Source: Bacteroides intestinalis | Lineage (GTDB): Bacteria; Bacteroidota; Bacteroidia; Bacteroidales; Bacteroidaceae | Reading direction: 5' to 3' | Length of the DNA stretch: 64,000 nt | NCBI RefSeq assembly: GCF_902364365.1 | Contig: NZ_CABJDN010000003.1 | Coordinates: 124,001 to 188,000, forward strand | Part shown: positions 48,064 through 55,855 of the stretch, piece after piece | How positions within the stretch are numbered: the first letter of the stretch is position 1 | How the letters are laid out: each line of letters opens with the position of its first letter | Position numbers and translations under genes: made by a program | Notes under the pieces: model-generated | What the model saw: the letters and a program-made list of their open reading frames with translations, nothing else | What the model was told of the DNA's origin: nothing | Databases searched by the model: none

Positions 48064-48115
48064 GTATACGACTGAATAGGGTTCAGTCGTATACTTAACC
48101 CTATTCAGTCGTATA
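48064..48115. repeat. Palindromic keyword repeat array 3
   Basis: The word TATACGACTGAATAGGGTT (48065-48083) has a perfect 19-bp inverse at 48097-48115. A second inverse, TTCAGTCGTATAC (48082-48094), pairs with GTATACGACTGAA (48064-48076). The two hairpins compete. It fills the 139-base gap between two peptidase genes and so may control their relative expression. Confidence 0.85.
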
Positions 48116-48157
48116 GTGATTCTACCCCTTTCTGAACTATCTCTAACGCTCCTTTAT

Positions 48158-50320
48158 ATGAAAAAGAATATACTATCATTATTCCTGACATTCACAGTGC
48201 TATCAGCACACGCCGACGAAGGTATGTGGATGCTGACCGACCTGCAAAAGCAGAACGAAGTGGCTATGACAGAACTGGGATTACTGATTCCGGCTAACCA
48301 GATTTATAACCCCGACGGCATCGCACTGAAAGACGCAGTGATCCACTTCGGCGGAGGGTGTACAGGTGAAGTCATCTCTGCCGAAGGATTGGTATTGACC
48401 AACCACCACTGTGGCTATGGTTCTATCCAACAGCACAGCACGGTGGAACACGACTATCTGACGGATGGTTTCTGGGCCATGAGCCGTGAAGAAGAACTTC
48501 CCTGCAAGGGACTTACCATCACTTATATTGATGAGATACTGGATGTGACTGATTACGTCAACGAACAGTTGAAGATAGATCCGGACCCGAATGGTACCAA
48601 TTATCTCTCTCCCAAGTACCTGAAAGAAGTGGCCGAACGTTTTTCTTCCGAACAAGGCATTGCCCTGACTCCGGGACGCAAACTGGAGCTGAAAGCTTTC
48701 TATGGCGGAAACCGTTACTATCTGTTCATCAAGACTACGTATAGTGATATCCGCATGGTAGGTGCACCTCCTTCTTCCATAGGTAAGTTTGGTGCAGATA
48801 CCGACAACTGGATGTGGCCGCGCCATACAGGTGACTTCTCCCTGTTCCGCATTTATGCCGACAAGGATGGAAAACCTGCGGAATACTCCAAAGATAATGT
48901 ACCCTTGAAGGTAAAGAAACACCTTACGATCAGCCTTGCCGGCTACAAGGAAGGTGACTTCACGTTCGTTATGGGATTCCCCGGACGCAACTGGCGTTAT
49001 ATGATCTCCGACGAAGTGGAAGAACGTATGGAAACTACGAATTTCATGCGCCATCATGTACGCGGTGTACGCCAGGAAGCATTAATGGAACAGATGCAGA
49101 AAGACCCCGCCGTACGTATCCATTACGCCAGCAAGTATGCTTCATCTGCCAACTATTGGAAGAATGCCATCGGTATGAACGAAGGGCTTGTCCGCCTGAA
49201 AGTGCTTGATACTAAACGTGCTCAACAGGAACAACTCCTCGCCCGCGGACGCGAACAGGGTGACGACTCTTATCAGAAAGCATTCGACCAGATACGCAGC
49301 ATCGTCGAGCATCTCCGCCCCGCCCTTTATCACCAGCAAGCCATTCAGGAAGCATTGGTAACGGGATTGGACTTCATGCGCATTCCCAACACTTCTGCCA
49401 TGCTGGCCGCCTTGAAAAGCAAGGACAAAGCGCAGATTAAAACTGCCGCAGATAGCTTGAAGATTGCCGCAGACAAGTATTTTGCCTCCGTGCCTTTCCC
49501 CGAAGTGGAACGCATTGTTGCCAAGAAAATGCTGCAGACTTACATGCAATATATCCCCGCAGAACAACGTATCAGTATCTTTGAAGTGATCGATAAGCGT
49601 TTCAAGGGGAATAGTGATGCTTTTGTGGACGCTTGCTTCGACCACTCTATTTTTGGAAATAAAGAGAACTTCAAGAAGTTTATCCGCAAGCCGGGCTCTT
49701 ATAAACTGGGCTTCGACTGGATGGTGTTGTTCAAGCATTCCATCACCGATGGCTTGTTGCAGACCGCCATCGCCATGGCAGAGGCCAACAAGAACTATAA
49801 TGCCGCGCATAAAGTGTGGGTAAAAGGAATGATGGATATGAAGCGCAGTGCAGGCACTCCGATCTATCCGGACGCCAACTCTACCCTGCGTCTCACTTAC
49901 GGACAAGTGTTACCGTATGAACCTGCGGACGGAGTGGAATATGGCTATTACACCACCCTCAAAGGTGCCATGGAAAAGGAAGATCCCAATAACTGGGAAT
50001 TTGTGATTCCTGCAAAACTGAAACAGTTGTATCAGGCAAAAGACTTCGGTCGCTATGCCATGCCGAACGGTGAAATGCCTATCTGTTTCATCGTGAACAC
50101 GGATAACACCGGTGGTAACTCCGGCAGTCCGGTATTCAATGCCAAAGGTGAACTTATCGGTACAGGTTTCGACCGTAATTATGAAGGTCTCACAGGAGAT
50201 ATCGCCTTCCGCCCTTCATCACAACGTGCCGCCTGTGTAGATATCCGCTATACTTTATTCATCATAGAGAAGTATGCCGGAGCTTCACACATCATCAAGG
50301 AATTGACGATTGCGGAATAA
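48158..50320 (+). CDS. S46 dipeptidyl peptidase, DPP11-like
   Basis: This 720-residue S46 peptidase has a signal peptide (MKKNILSLFLTF, cleavage near residue 20). I chose the ATG at 48158; a GTG at 48116 lies at the edge of the repeat array and has no signal. Catalytic Ser655 is in GGNSGSPV. Residue 673 is Arg, the hallmark of DPP11, which prefers Asp or Glu at P1. Together with the DPP7-like neighbour it would cover both hydrophobic and acidic dipeptides. The motifs [10 protein letters not shown] and [12 protein letters not shown] are conserved, so it looks active. An intrinsic terminator follows at 50358-50402. Confidence 0.94.
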   Translation: MKKNILSLFLTFTVLSAHADEGMWMLTDLQKQNEVAMTELGLLIPANQIYNPDGIALKDAVIHFGGGCTGEVISAEGLVLTNHHCGYGSIQQHSTVEHDYLTDGFWAMSREEELPCKGLTITYIDEILDVTDYVNEQLKIDPDPNGTNYLSPKYLKEVAERFSSEQGIALTPGRKLELKAFYGGNRYYLFIKTTYSDIRMVGAPPSSIGKFGADTDNWMWPRHTGDFSLFRIYADKDGKPAEYSKDNVPLKVKKHLTISLAGYKEGDFTFVMGFPGRNWRYMISDEVEERMETTNFMRHHVRGVRQEALMEQMQKDPAVRIHYASKYASSANYWKNAIGMNEGLVRLKVLDTKRAQQEQLLARGREQGDDSYQKAFDQIRSIVEHLRPALYHQQAIQEALVTGLDFMRIPNTSAMLAALKSKDKAQIKTAADSLKIAADKYFASVPFPEVERIVAKKMLQTYMQYIPAEQRISIFEVIDKRFKGNSDAFVDACFDHSIFGNKENFKKFIRKPGSYKLGFDWMVLFKHSITDGLLQTAIAMAEANKNYNAAHKVWVKGMMDMKRSAGTPIYPDANSTLRLTYGQVLPYEPADGVEYGYYTTLKGAMEKEDPNNWEFVIPAKLKQLYQAKDFGRYAMPNGEMPICFIVNTDNTGGNSGSPVFNAKGELIGTGFDRNYEGLTGDIAFRPSSQRAACVDIRYTLFIIEKYAGASHIIKELTIAE

Positions 50321-50357
50321 AAGAAAGTCCGTCTATGTATTCGGACCCTCAATAATT

Positions 50358-50402
50358 CACTCCTACAGATATCTGTACAATATCTGTAGGAGTGTTTCTT
50401 TT
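50358..50402 (+). terminator. Intrinsic terminator after the DPP11-like gene
   Basis: CACTCCTACAGATAT (50358-50372) and ATATCTGTAGGAGTG (50380-50394) are perfect 15-bp arms followed by TTTCTTTT, a textbook intrinsic terminator on the plus strand. Confidence 0.9.
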
Positions 50403-50544
50403 CAGGAAATCATTTCCACTGGAAAATGTTTCATTCTGACAACGAATCTAAAAAATAGCCAAAATATGCCCTAAACGGCCATAAAGGATAAAAGGGCGTG
50501 AACAATACATACCCGAAACTGTTTCTAACTACAGACAATAACAC

Positions 50545-50552
50545 TAATTTTG
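50545..50552 (+). promoter_or_regulatory. Promoter of the thioredoxin pair
   Basis: TAATTTTG matches TAnnTTTG with TTTC 19 bases upstream, and lies 43 bases before the thioredoxin ATG at 50596. Confidence 0.6.
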
Positions 50553-50595
50553 TAGTAATAAAAAAACTTGTAGTAATAACAGAAAGGAAAAGATT

Positions 50596-50892
50596 ATGGA
50601 GAAATTTGAAGAACTTATACAATCAGAAAAACCTGTTTTAGTAGACTTTTTTGCAACTTGGTGTGGCCCATGTAAGGCAATGCATCCTGTATTGGAAGAG
50701 CTGAAAGAACAAATCGGTGATGGTGCCCGCATCGTGAAAATCGATGTAGACCAACATGAGGAACTGGCTGCTAAGTATCGTATACAAGCGGTACCCACTT
50801 TTATCGTATTCAAGAAAGGTGAAGCCGTTTGGCGTCATTCCGGAGTTATTAAGGGCAGTGAGCTGAAAGGCGTCATTGAACAAAATTCATAA
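50596..50892 (+). CDS. trxA: Thioredoxin
   Basis: This 98-residue thioredoxin has the active site ATWCGPCK near residue 22 and the cis-Pro segment [11 protein letters not shown] near 68. It is slightly shorter than the usual 105-110 residues at both ends but has all fold elements. It reduces cytosolic disulfides. The lipoprotein thioredoxin gene follows 12 bases later in the same operon. Confidence 0.93.
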   Translation: MEKFEELIQSEKPVLVDFFATWCGPCKAMHPVLEELKEQIGDGARIVKIDVDQHEELAAKYRIQAVPTFIVFKKGEAVWRHSGVIKGSELKGVIEQNS

Positions 50893-50904
50893 AGAACAAA
50901 CATT

Positions 50905-51381
50905 ATGAAGAAAGTACTAACATTTGCCATTCTGATTTTTGCCAGCGTACTGACATTCGCCTGCAAGGATGGAGCAAAAGCACAACCCAATGAACCGGAA
51001 CAAAAAGAAGCCAAGAGCGGAGAAGTAATCGTAATGAACAAGGATATGTTTATTAAAGATGTATTCGATTACGAGAAATCCCAGGACTGGAAATATAAGG
51101 GTGACAAACCCGCCATCATTGACTTGTATGCCGACTGGTGTGGTCCCTGCCGCATGACAGCGCCCATCATGAAAGATCTGGCAAAAGAATACGCCGGAAA
51201 GATCGTGATCTACAAAGTGAATGTGGACAAAGAACGTGAACTTGCCGCATTATTCAATGCAAGCAGCATTCCTCTCTTTGTATTCATTCCGATGGAAGGA
51301 GAACCTCAGCTTTTCCGTGGTGCAGCTGATAAAGCCACTTACCAAAAGGCAATTGAAGATTTCTTGTTAAAGAAGAAATAA
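50905..51381 (+). CDS. Thioredoxin-like lipoprotein
   Basis: This 158-residue protein has a lipoprotein signal (MKKVLTFAILIFASVLTFAC) and a thioredoxin domain with DWCGPCRM near 76 and a cis-Pro (SIPLFVFIP) near 119. It is an exported, membrane-anchored thiol reductase or oxidase that may keep periplasmic proteins reduced. Twelve bases separate it from trxA. The spacer after the lipid site is rich in Lys and Glu, a flexible tether. Confidence 0.9.
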   Translation: MKKVLTFAILIFASVLTFACKDGAKAQPNEPEQKEAKSGEVIVMNKDMFIKDVFDYEKSQDWKYKGDKPAIIDLYADWCGPCRMTAPIMKDLAKEYAGKIVIYKVNVDKERELAALFNASSIPLFVFIPMEGEPQLFRGAADKATYQKAIEDFLLKKK

Positions 51382-51404
51382 TATATAAGAAAAAGTCACT
51401 GGAG

Positions 51405-52298
51405 TTATGTATGAATGAGGAGTGGCATATCTTTCCACTCATTATTGTACATCTCCGTGACAGTGTGATAACCGGACGCTTGCAGGGCCATCAAAGCTTG
51501 CAGGCGTCCGTTGTTTATACGCTCCGGGTAGTGGGAATCACTATTAACCTGTACACGGATTCCCTTTTCAAGCAATACAGGGAAGTAGCGTTCATTGGGA
51601 TAGAAAGTACCCAATTCCAGATAAGATTTTGTATTAACCTCTACGATATATCCTTTGCGGGCAATAGCATCAAAATATTCCTGAATCAAAGCATCATACC
51701 AAGGTTCATCCAGTAAGCCGGGATGATAAGCAGATGCGTTATAGTGCATTTTGTCAGCGTGACCGACAATATCAAAACCGCCCAGTTCCACCATACGCAT
51801 CAAACGGTCATAATAAAGATGCACCACTCTCACCAGGTCACCATTGAAATGTTTATCCACAAGTCTGCGGAATTTATCAGCCGTCACATCCACATCCACT
51901 ATTTCTCCCTTATCATCATAAAGCAAGTGTACAGAACCGATACGGTAATCCAACGGTAATTCGCGGAAACGGGCAACAGACGGATTGCTCTCTTCATTCA
52001 GATAGTCAATCTCCAGACCGATATAGAGTTCTATTTGTCCGGCATACTTAGCCTTCAGACGATGGAATTCAGCCAGATAATCATCCATAGAGTCCCACTC
52101 CATAGTCCACGCTGTAGAAAACGGCAGAGGGGCATGGGAAGAAAATCCATAAGAAGTAAATCCTTCGCTCAGGGCAAAGCGGATAAAGTCTTCCATATTA
52201 GCACGTCCGTCGCAATATAAGCTATGACTATGATAGTTCGTTAAATTTCCAGTTCTGTTGCTCATAATTTTATCATTTATCATCTCACCAACTTGCAT
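51405..52298 (-). CDS. Histidinol-phosphatase, PHP type
   Basis: This protein has 297 residues, or 286 if the ATG at 52265 is used. It is a PHP-domain phosphatase with metal motifs HSHSLYCDG near 22, GLEIDYL, IGSVHLL, GHADKMHY and NSDSHYPERI near 255. It matches HisK-type enzymes that hydrolyse histidinol phosphate in histidine synthesis in the cytosol. It is 5 bases or so from the ABC-F gene upstream, so both starts are reachable by coupled translation. The downstream gene is the convergent thioredoxin-like lipoprotein gene. Confidence 0.9.
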   Translation of the reverse strand: MQVGEMINDKIMSNRTGNLTNYHSHSLYCDGRANMEDFIRFALSEGFTSYGFSSHAPLPFSTAWTMEWDSMDDYLAEFHRLKAKYAGQIELYIGLEIDYLNEESNPSVARFRELPLDYRIGSVHLLYDDKGEIVDVDVTADKFRRLVDKHFNGDLVRVVHLYYDRLMRMVELGGFDIVGHADKMHYNASAYHPGLLDEPWYDALIQEYFDAIARKGYIVEVNTKSYLELGTFYPNERYFPVLLEKGIRVQVNSDSHYPERINNGRLQALMALQASGYHTVTEMYNNEWKDMPLLIHT

Positions 52299-52302
52299 CC
52301 TA

Positions 52303-54180
52303 TCAATCTTCTATCTCACTAAGTTCCAGCCAGCGCATGGTCTTTTCATCAATCAAATCCGTAATTTCGGGCAAACGCTTTGATTTCTCAGTGAGTTCTT
52401 CTACGGATAAGGTACCACTGCACAGGGCAGCTTCAATGGTTTTCTTTTCTTCTTCCAATGTAGCGATTTCCTGTTCCAGCTGTTCAAATTCCCTTTTCTC
52501 CTTAAAGGACATCCGACGTTTTTCATTCAGACGCACTTTAGCGGTTTTATCTTCCTGCGGTTTAGAGGCTTCTTTTTCTTTCTCCTTTTCCAACCGAGCC
52601 CTTTCCTCTTTCCAATCACGATACTGGGTATAATTTCCGGGGAAATCACGGATATCTGCCTGACCGTTGAATACCAGCATGTGGTCTACTACTTTATCCA
52701 TAAAATAGCGGTCATGGCTGACCACAATCACACAACCCTTGAAATTCTGCAAATACTCTTCCAGCACATTTAGAGTGATAATATCCAAGTCGTTGGTAGG
52801 CTCATCCAATACAAGGAAGTTAGGATTGCGCATCAGTACCGTGCACAAGTACAGGCGGCGGCGTTCTCCACCACTCAACTTATAGACATAACTGTGTTGG
52901 GTTTCGGGAGTGAAAAGGAAATGCTGCAGGAATTGGGAAGCAGTCAGTTTCTTGCCATTACCCAGTTCTATGACTTCGGCAATATCCTGCACCACATCAA
53001 TGACTTTCATCTGTTCATCAAACTGCAAGCCATCCTGAGAGTAATAACCGAAGCGCACCGTCTCACCAATATCAATTGTTCCACTGTCTGCCTTTACTTC
53101 TCCCATCAGGATTTTAATAAAAGTAGATTTACCGGTACCATTATTTCCCACAATACCCATCTTTTCATAACGGGCAAAGATGTAAGAGAAGTCTTCCAAT
53201 ATCTTCAGGTCACCGAATGATTTGTACACATGGTCCGCTTCGAATATCTTACTGCCGATATAGGATGCTTTCACATCCAGCTTCACATTGTCGTTATTAA
53301 AACGCTGTTTAGCTACTTTCTCCAGTTCATAGAAAGCCTCTTCGCGATAACGCGCTTTATGCCCACGAGCTTGCGGCATACGACGCATCCATTCCAACTC
53401 TGTGCGATACAGATTGTTGGCGCGGGTGATCTCGACATTCGTTGCATCAATACGTTCCTGCCGTTTCTCCAAATAATAACTATAGTTTCCTTTATATTGA
53501 TAAATCTGACGATTGTCTATTTCAATGATTTCGGTGCAGACACGATCCAGAAAATAGCGGTCGTGCGTCACCATAAGCAGACTGAGGTTGGTGCGGCGCA
53601 AATAATCTTCCAGCCATTCAGTCATATCAAGATCGAGGTGGTTGGTAGGCTCATCCAGGATCAGAAAATCCGGTTCAGTGATAAGGGTGTTGGCAAGTGC
53701 CACACGCTTCAGTTGACCACCGGAAAGGTGCTTTACTTGCTGGTCGAAATTACGTATCTTCAACTGAGATAGAATTTGCTTGGCCTTCTGCTCATAATCC
53801 CATGCTTTTTCATGGTCCATGCGTATCAGGATTTCATCGAGTCCCGGATGCCCTTCCGTCTCCATGCAACGTTCGTATTCCTTAATCAATTCTACGGTAC
53901 TGTTGCCATGATGAAAACAGGCTTCCAATACAGTCAGGTTTTCCGGATATTGCGGGTCTTGTTCCAAATACCCTACCCGGAGGTCACGGCGGAAAGATAT
54001 ATTTCCACTGTCATATCCCTCTTTCCCGGCAATGATATTCAGTAAGGTAGTTTTACCGCTACCATTCTTGGCAATCAATCCGATACGTTGTCCTTCTGCT
54101 ACACCGAGAGCAACATTCTCAAGCAATACCAAATCACCAAACGATTTGGTCAAATTCTCTATCTGAAGATAACTAATCAC
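52303..54180 (-). CDS. ABC-F ATPase, Uup-like
   Basis: This 625-residue soluble protein has two ABC domains. Walker A motifs are AKNGSGKTT near 38 and GNNGTGKST near 340, with signature motifs LSGGQLKR and LSGGERRR and D-loops LDEPTNHLD and LDEPTNDLD. The linker has the PQARGHKARYR motif typical of Uup-like proteins, and a C-terminal charged coiled coil (about 540-620) follows. It has no membrane domains, so it acts on ribosomes or DNA rather than transport. A histidinol phosphatase gene follows immediately. Confidence 0.93.
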   Translation of the reverse strand: MISYLQIENLTKSFGDLVLLENVALGVAEGQRIGLIAKNGSGKTTLLNIIAGKEGYDSGNISFRRDLRVGYLEQDPQYPENLTVLEACFHHGNSTVELIKEYERCMETEGHPGLDEILIRMDHEKAWDYEQKAKQILSQLKIRNFDQQVKHLSGGQLKRVALANTLITEPDFLILDEPTNHLDLDMTEWLEDYLRRTNLSLLMVTHDRYFLDRVCTEIIEIDNRQIYQYKGNYSYYLEKRQERIDATNVEITRANNLYRTELEWMRRMPQARGHKARYREEAFYELEKVAKQRFNNDNVKLDVKASYIGSKIFEADHVYKSFGDLKILEDFSYIFARYEKMGIVGNNGTGKSTFIKILMGEVKADSGTIDIGETVRFGYYSQDGLQFDEQMKVIDVVQDIAEVIELGNGKKLTASQFLQHFLFTPETQHSYVYKLSGGERRRLYLCTVLMRNPNFLVLDEPTNDLDIITLNVLEEYLQNFKGCVIVVSHDRYFMDKVVDHMLVFNGQADIRDFPGNYTQYRDWKEERARLEKEKEKEASKPQEDKTAKVRLNEKRRMSFKEKREFEQLEQEIATLEEEKKTIEAALCSGTLSVEELTEKSKRLPEITDLIDEKTMRWLELSEIED

Positions 54181-54203
54181 AATTAAAAATTATAAATTAA
54201 AAA

Positions 54204-55010
54204 TTAAAGAAGGGTTTTGTAGGTCTCTGACAGATTGCAAGATTCCCCTGCCTTCACTTTGCTCCACACTAATTTCATGGGATCAATCCATTCTCCGGTA
54301 GTAAGATTCTGCAGCACAGGAGCTTCGCGATTACCATCTATCAGGGTCATCCACTCCAAGCCATCTACTTCATTGGCAAGAATCACACAGATGGCAATAC
54401 CGAAAGAGAGCCACGCTTCTTTCTTCTTCGGACCGATAGTTCCACTATCGATGACCTGCTGCATGCTGTCCAAATCTTCCTCCATTCCCTGGAAGTCTTT
54501 TTTCAGTTGCTCCTTCACAGTGTTTGTCACCCACTCAAAAGCTTCATTAATCTGATAAATTTCGGACAGGCGGACAGGAATAATTTCTTCCGGATATTTC
54601 ACTCCCTCTTTGCGTATTTCCAATGAAGCAACAACCGCCTCGGCTTCTGCCGCAGACGAACCCTTACTGACAGTAAAAGAACATTCGAAAGCCACATCGC
54701 CCATACCGGTAATCCAAAGATGAGAAGTATAATAAGCTCCGTCTTCCTCAAACATCTCTTTACTGTAAGCACATTCCATATTTCCTATCCTTACGGAAAC
54801 AGCCGAAGGATTGTCTTTCAGTTCCTGCCGGATTACTTCTCTGGCATACGTCGCATTGCCTTTGTATGCAGAGATACGGAAATTTCCGGTCCATTCATTA
54901 GGATTATAGAAGAGAAAAGAGCCTTCTCCATCTTCAAATTCATTCCAGTCTGCGGGATACATCATGGAAAACCATGCTCCCGGAGAGATAAATTTCTTGC
55001 TTTGTGCCAT
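54204..55010 (-). CDS. DUF3805/DUF3806 protein
   Basis: This 268-residue cytosolic protein has an N-terminal DUF3805-like half (FISPGAWFSMMYPADWNEF, with alternating strands to about residue 130) and a helical C-terminal DUF3806-like half (EAFEWVTNTVKEQLKK, WLSFGIAICVILANEVDG). No signal or membrane segment is present. Its own promoter at 55054-55085 is the best in the window. The message begins with a small stem-loop (CGAGG at 55031 with CCTCG at 55044). It lies 23 bases upstream of the ABC-F gene. Its function is not known. Confidence 0.82.
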   Translation of the reverse strand: MAQSKKFISPGAWFSMMYPADWNEFEDGEGSFLFYNPNEWTGNFRISAYKGNATYAREVIRQELKDNPSAVSVRIGNMECAYSKEMFEEDGAYYTSHLWITGMGDVAFECSFTVSKGSSAAEAEAVVASLEIRKEGVKYPEEIIPVRLSEIYQINEAFEWVTNTVKEQLKKDFQGMEEDLDSMQQVIDSGTIGPKKKEAWLSFGIAICVILANEVDGLEWMTLIDGNREAPVLQNLTTGEWIDPMKLVWSKVKAGESCNLSETYKTLL

Positions 55011-55053
55011 TGTTATTCAGAGGTTAAAAACGAGGCCACCTGACCTCGTCCGG

Positions 55054-55085
55054 CAAAAGTAACATTACATCCGTTGATATGCAAA
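55054..55085 (-). promoter_or_regulatory. Complete promoter of the DUF3805 gene
   Basis: On the minus strand, TTTG, a 20-base spacer and TACTTTTG (55054-55061) match the full Bacteroidales consensus. It lies 43 bases from the ATG at 55010. Confidence 0.8.
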
Positions 55086-55097
55086 CAAACAGAAACA

Positions 55098-55219
55098 AAA
55101 AAACAGCCGATTCTCACGAACCGACTGTCCCAATCATCATCTATGAATGAAGACCGTTATAGTCTTCAATATCTTATTAAATCTCTATTAAACTTCAATG
55201 AAAACCATATTTTCGTTTT
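55098..55219 (-). ncRNA. Candidate small RNA with two hairpins and U tail
   Basis: On the minus strand a TAnnTTTG box (TATCTTTG, 55226-55233) could start a transcript of about 120 bases. It contains the hairpin GAAGAC/GTCTTC (55149-55167) and ends at an 11-bp stem (55103-55128) followed by a T run. The last 71 bases recur at 55402-55472, with changes in the stem that keep pairing. No protein is encoded. It could instead be a repeated terminator. Confidence 0.45.
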
Positions 55220-55401
55220 CGAGCGCAAAGATAATGCAAATTGGATGCAGAATAAAGAGAACAAGTTCTTTTTTTATGCTGAGGTGCAGCTTATCTTCGC
55301 TTTGCGGCAAAGATAATCAATGAAATACATCAAGTCCCAATATTTTAAGATATTTAAAATAACATTCTATAAACAAAGGGATTTTATAGACCAATATAGT
55401 C

Positions 55402-55472
55402 AAAAACAGCCGATTCTCACGAACCAGCTGTTTCAATCATCATTTATGAATGAAGACCGTAAGAGTCTTCAT
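55402..55472 (-). terminator. Second copy of the two-hairpin element, ending the SusCD transcript
   Basis: It is a near-copy of 55099-55169, offset by 303 bases. The 26-base stem-loop at 55406-55431 with a following T run is an intrinsic terminator on the minus strand. It lies just past the pseudogene stop and so ends the SusC-SusD-pseudogene operon. Confidence 0.7.
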
Positions 55473-55480
55473 TATATCGA

Positions 55481-55816
55481 TTAGTATATCATTACACAAG
55501 TACTAGTTTTTCCTATTAAATTCCCGTACTCGTCATACACAGAACAAAAAACATTAGAAACTCCGGTATTTAATCCTGCATGGGGAGTCATGCTTATTTT
55601 ATTTCTTTGTATGTCAATATCAAAAACATTCTGGGCTTTTTAAAATTCAGGATCAGAATTCCATTCGTATGTATAAGATACATTTTCAGGATATACTGCC
55701 AACGAGGCTGTTTCACCAGGGTGAACCAGAGCATTTCCTTCAAAATACACCACCTCGTTAGTTTGAGATGTCAATGGTAGTATGGCCATTAATATCGATA
55801 TAAATACTGTCTTCAT
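55481..55816 (-). pseudogene. Small secreted beta-sandwich protein, interrupted by an in-frame stop
   Basis: From the ATG at 55816 a signal peptide (MKTVFISILMAILPL) and an immunoglobulin-like strand pattern (HPGETASLAVYPENVSYTYEW) run for 58 codons to TAA at 55640-55642. The same frame continues for 52 more codons (KAQNVFDIDI to CVMIY) to TAA at 55481. Coding quality is the same on both sides, so a single substitution (for example CAA to TAA) probably broke the gene. It follows SusD by 39 bases and would have been the third gene of that operon. A stop readthrough or a sequencing error is possible. Confidence 0.7.
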
Positions 55817-55855
55817 TATAGTTCTATTTTTAAATTCATCAAATACTACAGCATA

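Noticed and set aside
818..48115. CRISPR array interpretation of the keyword repeats
   Set aside because: Copies are few, mixed in orientation and without regular unique spacers, and no cas genes are present.
48116..48157. GTG at 48116 as the DPP11-like start
   Set aside because: It falls at the edge of the repeat array and precedes the signal peptide that starts at 48158.
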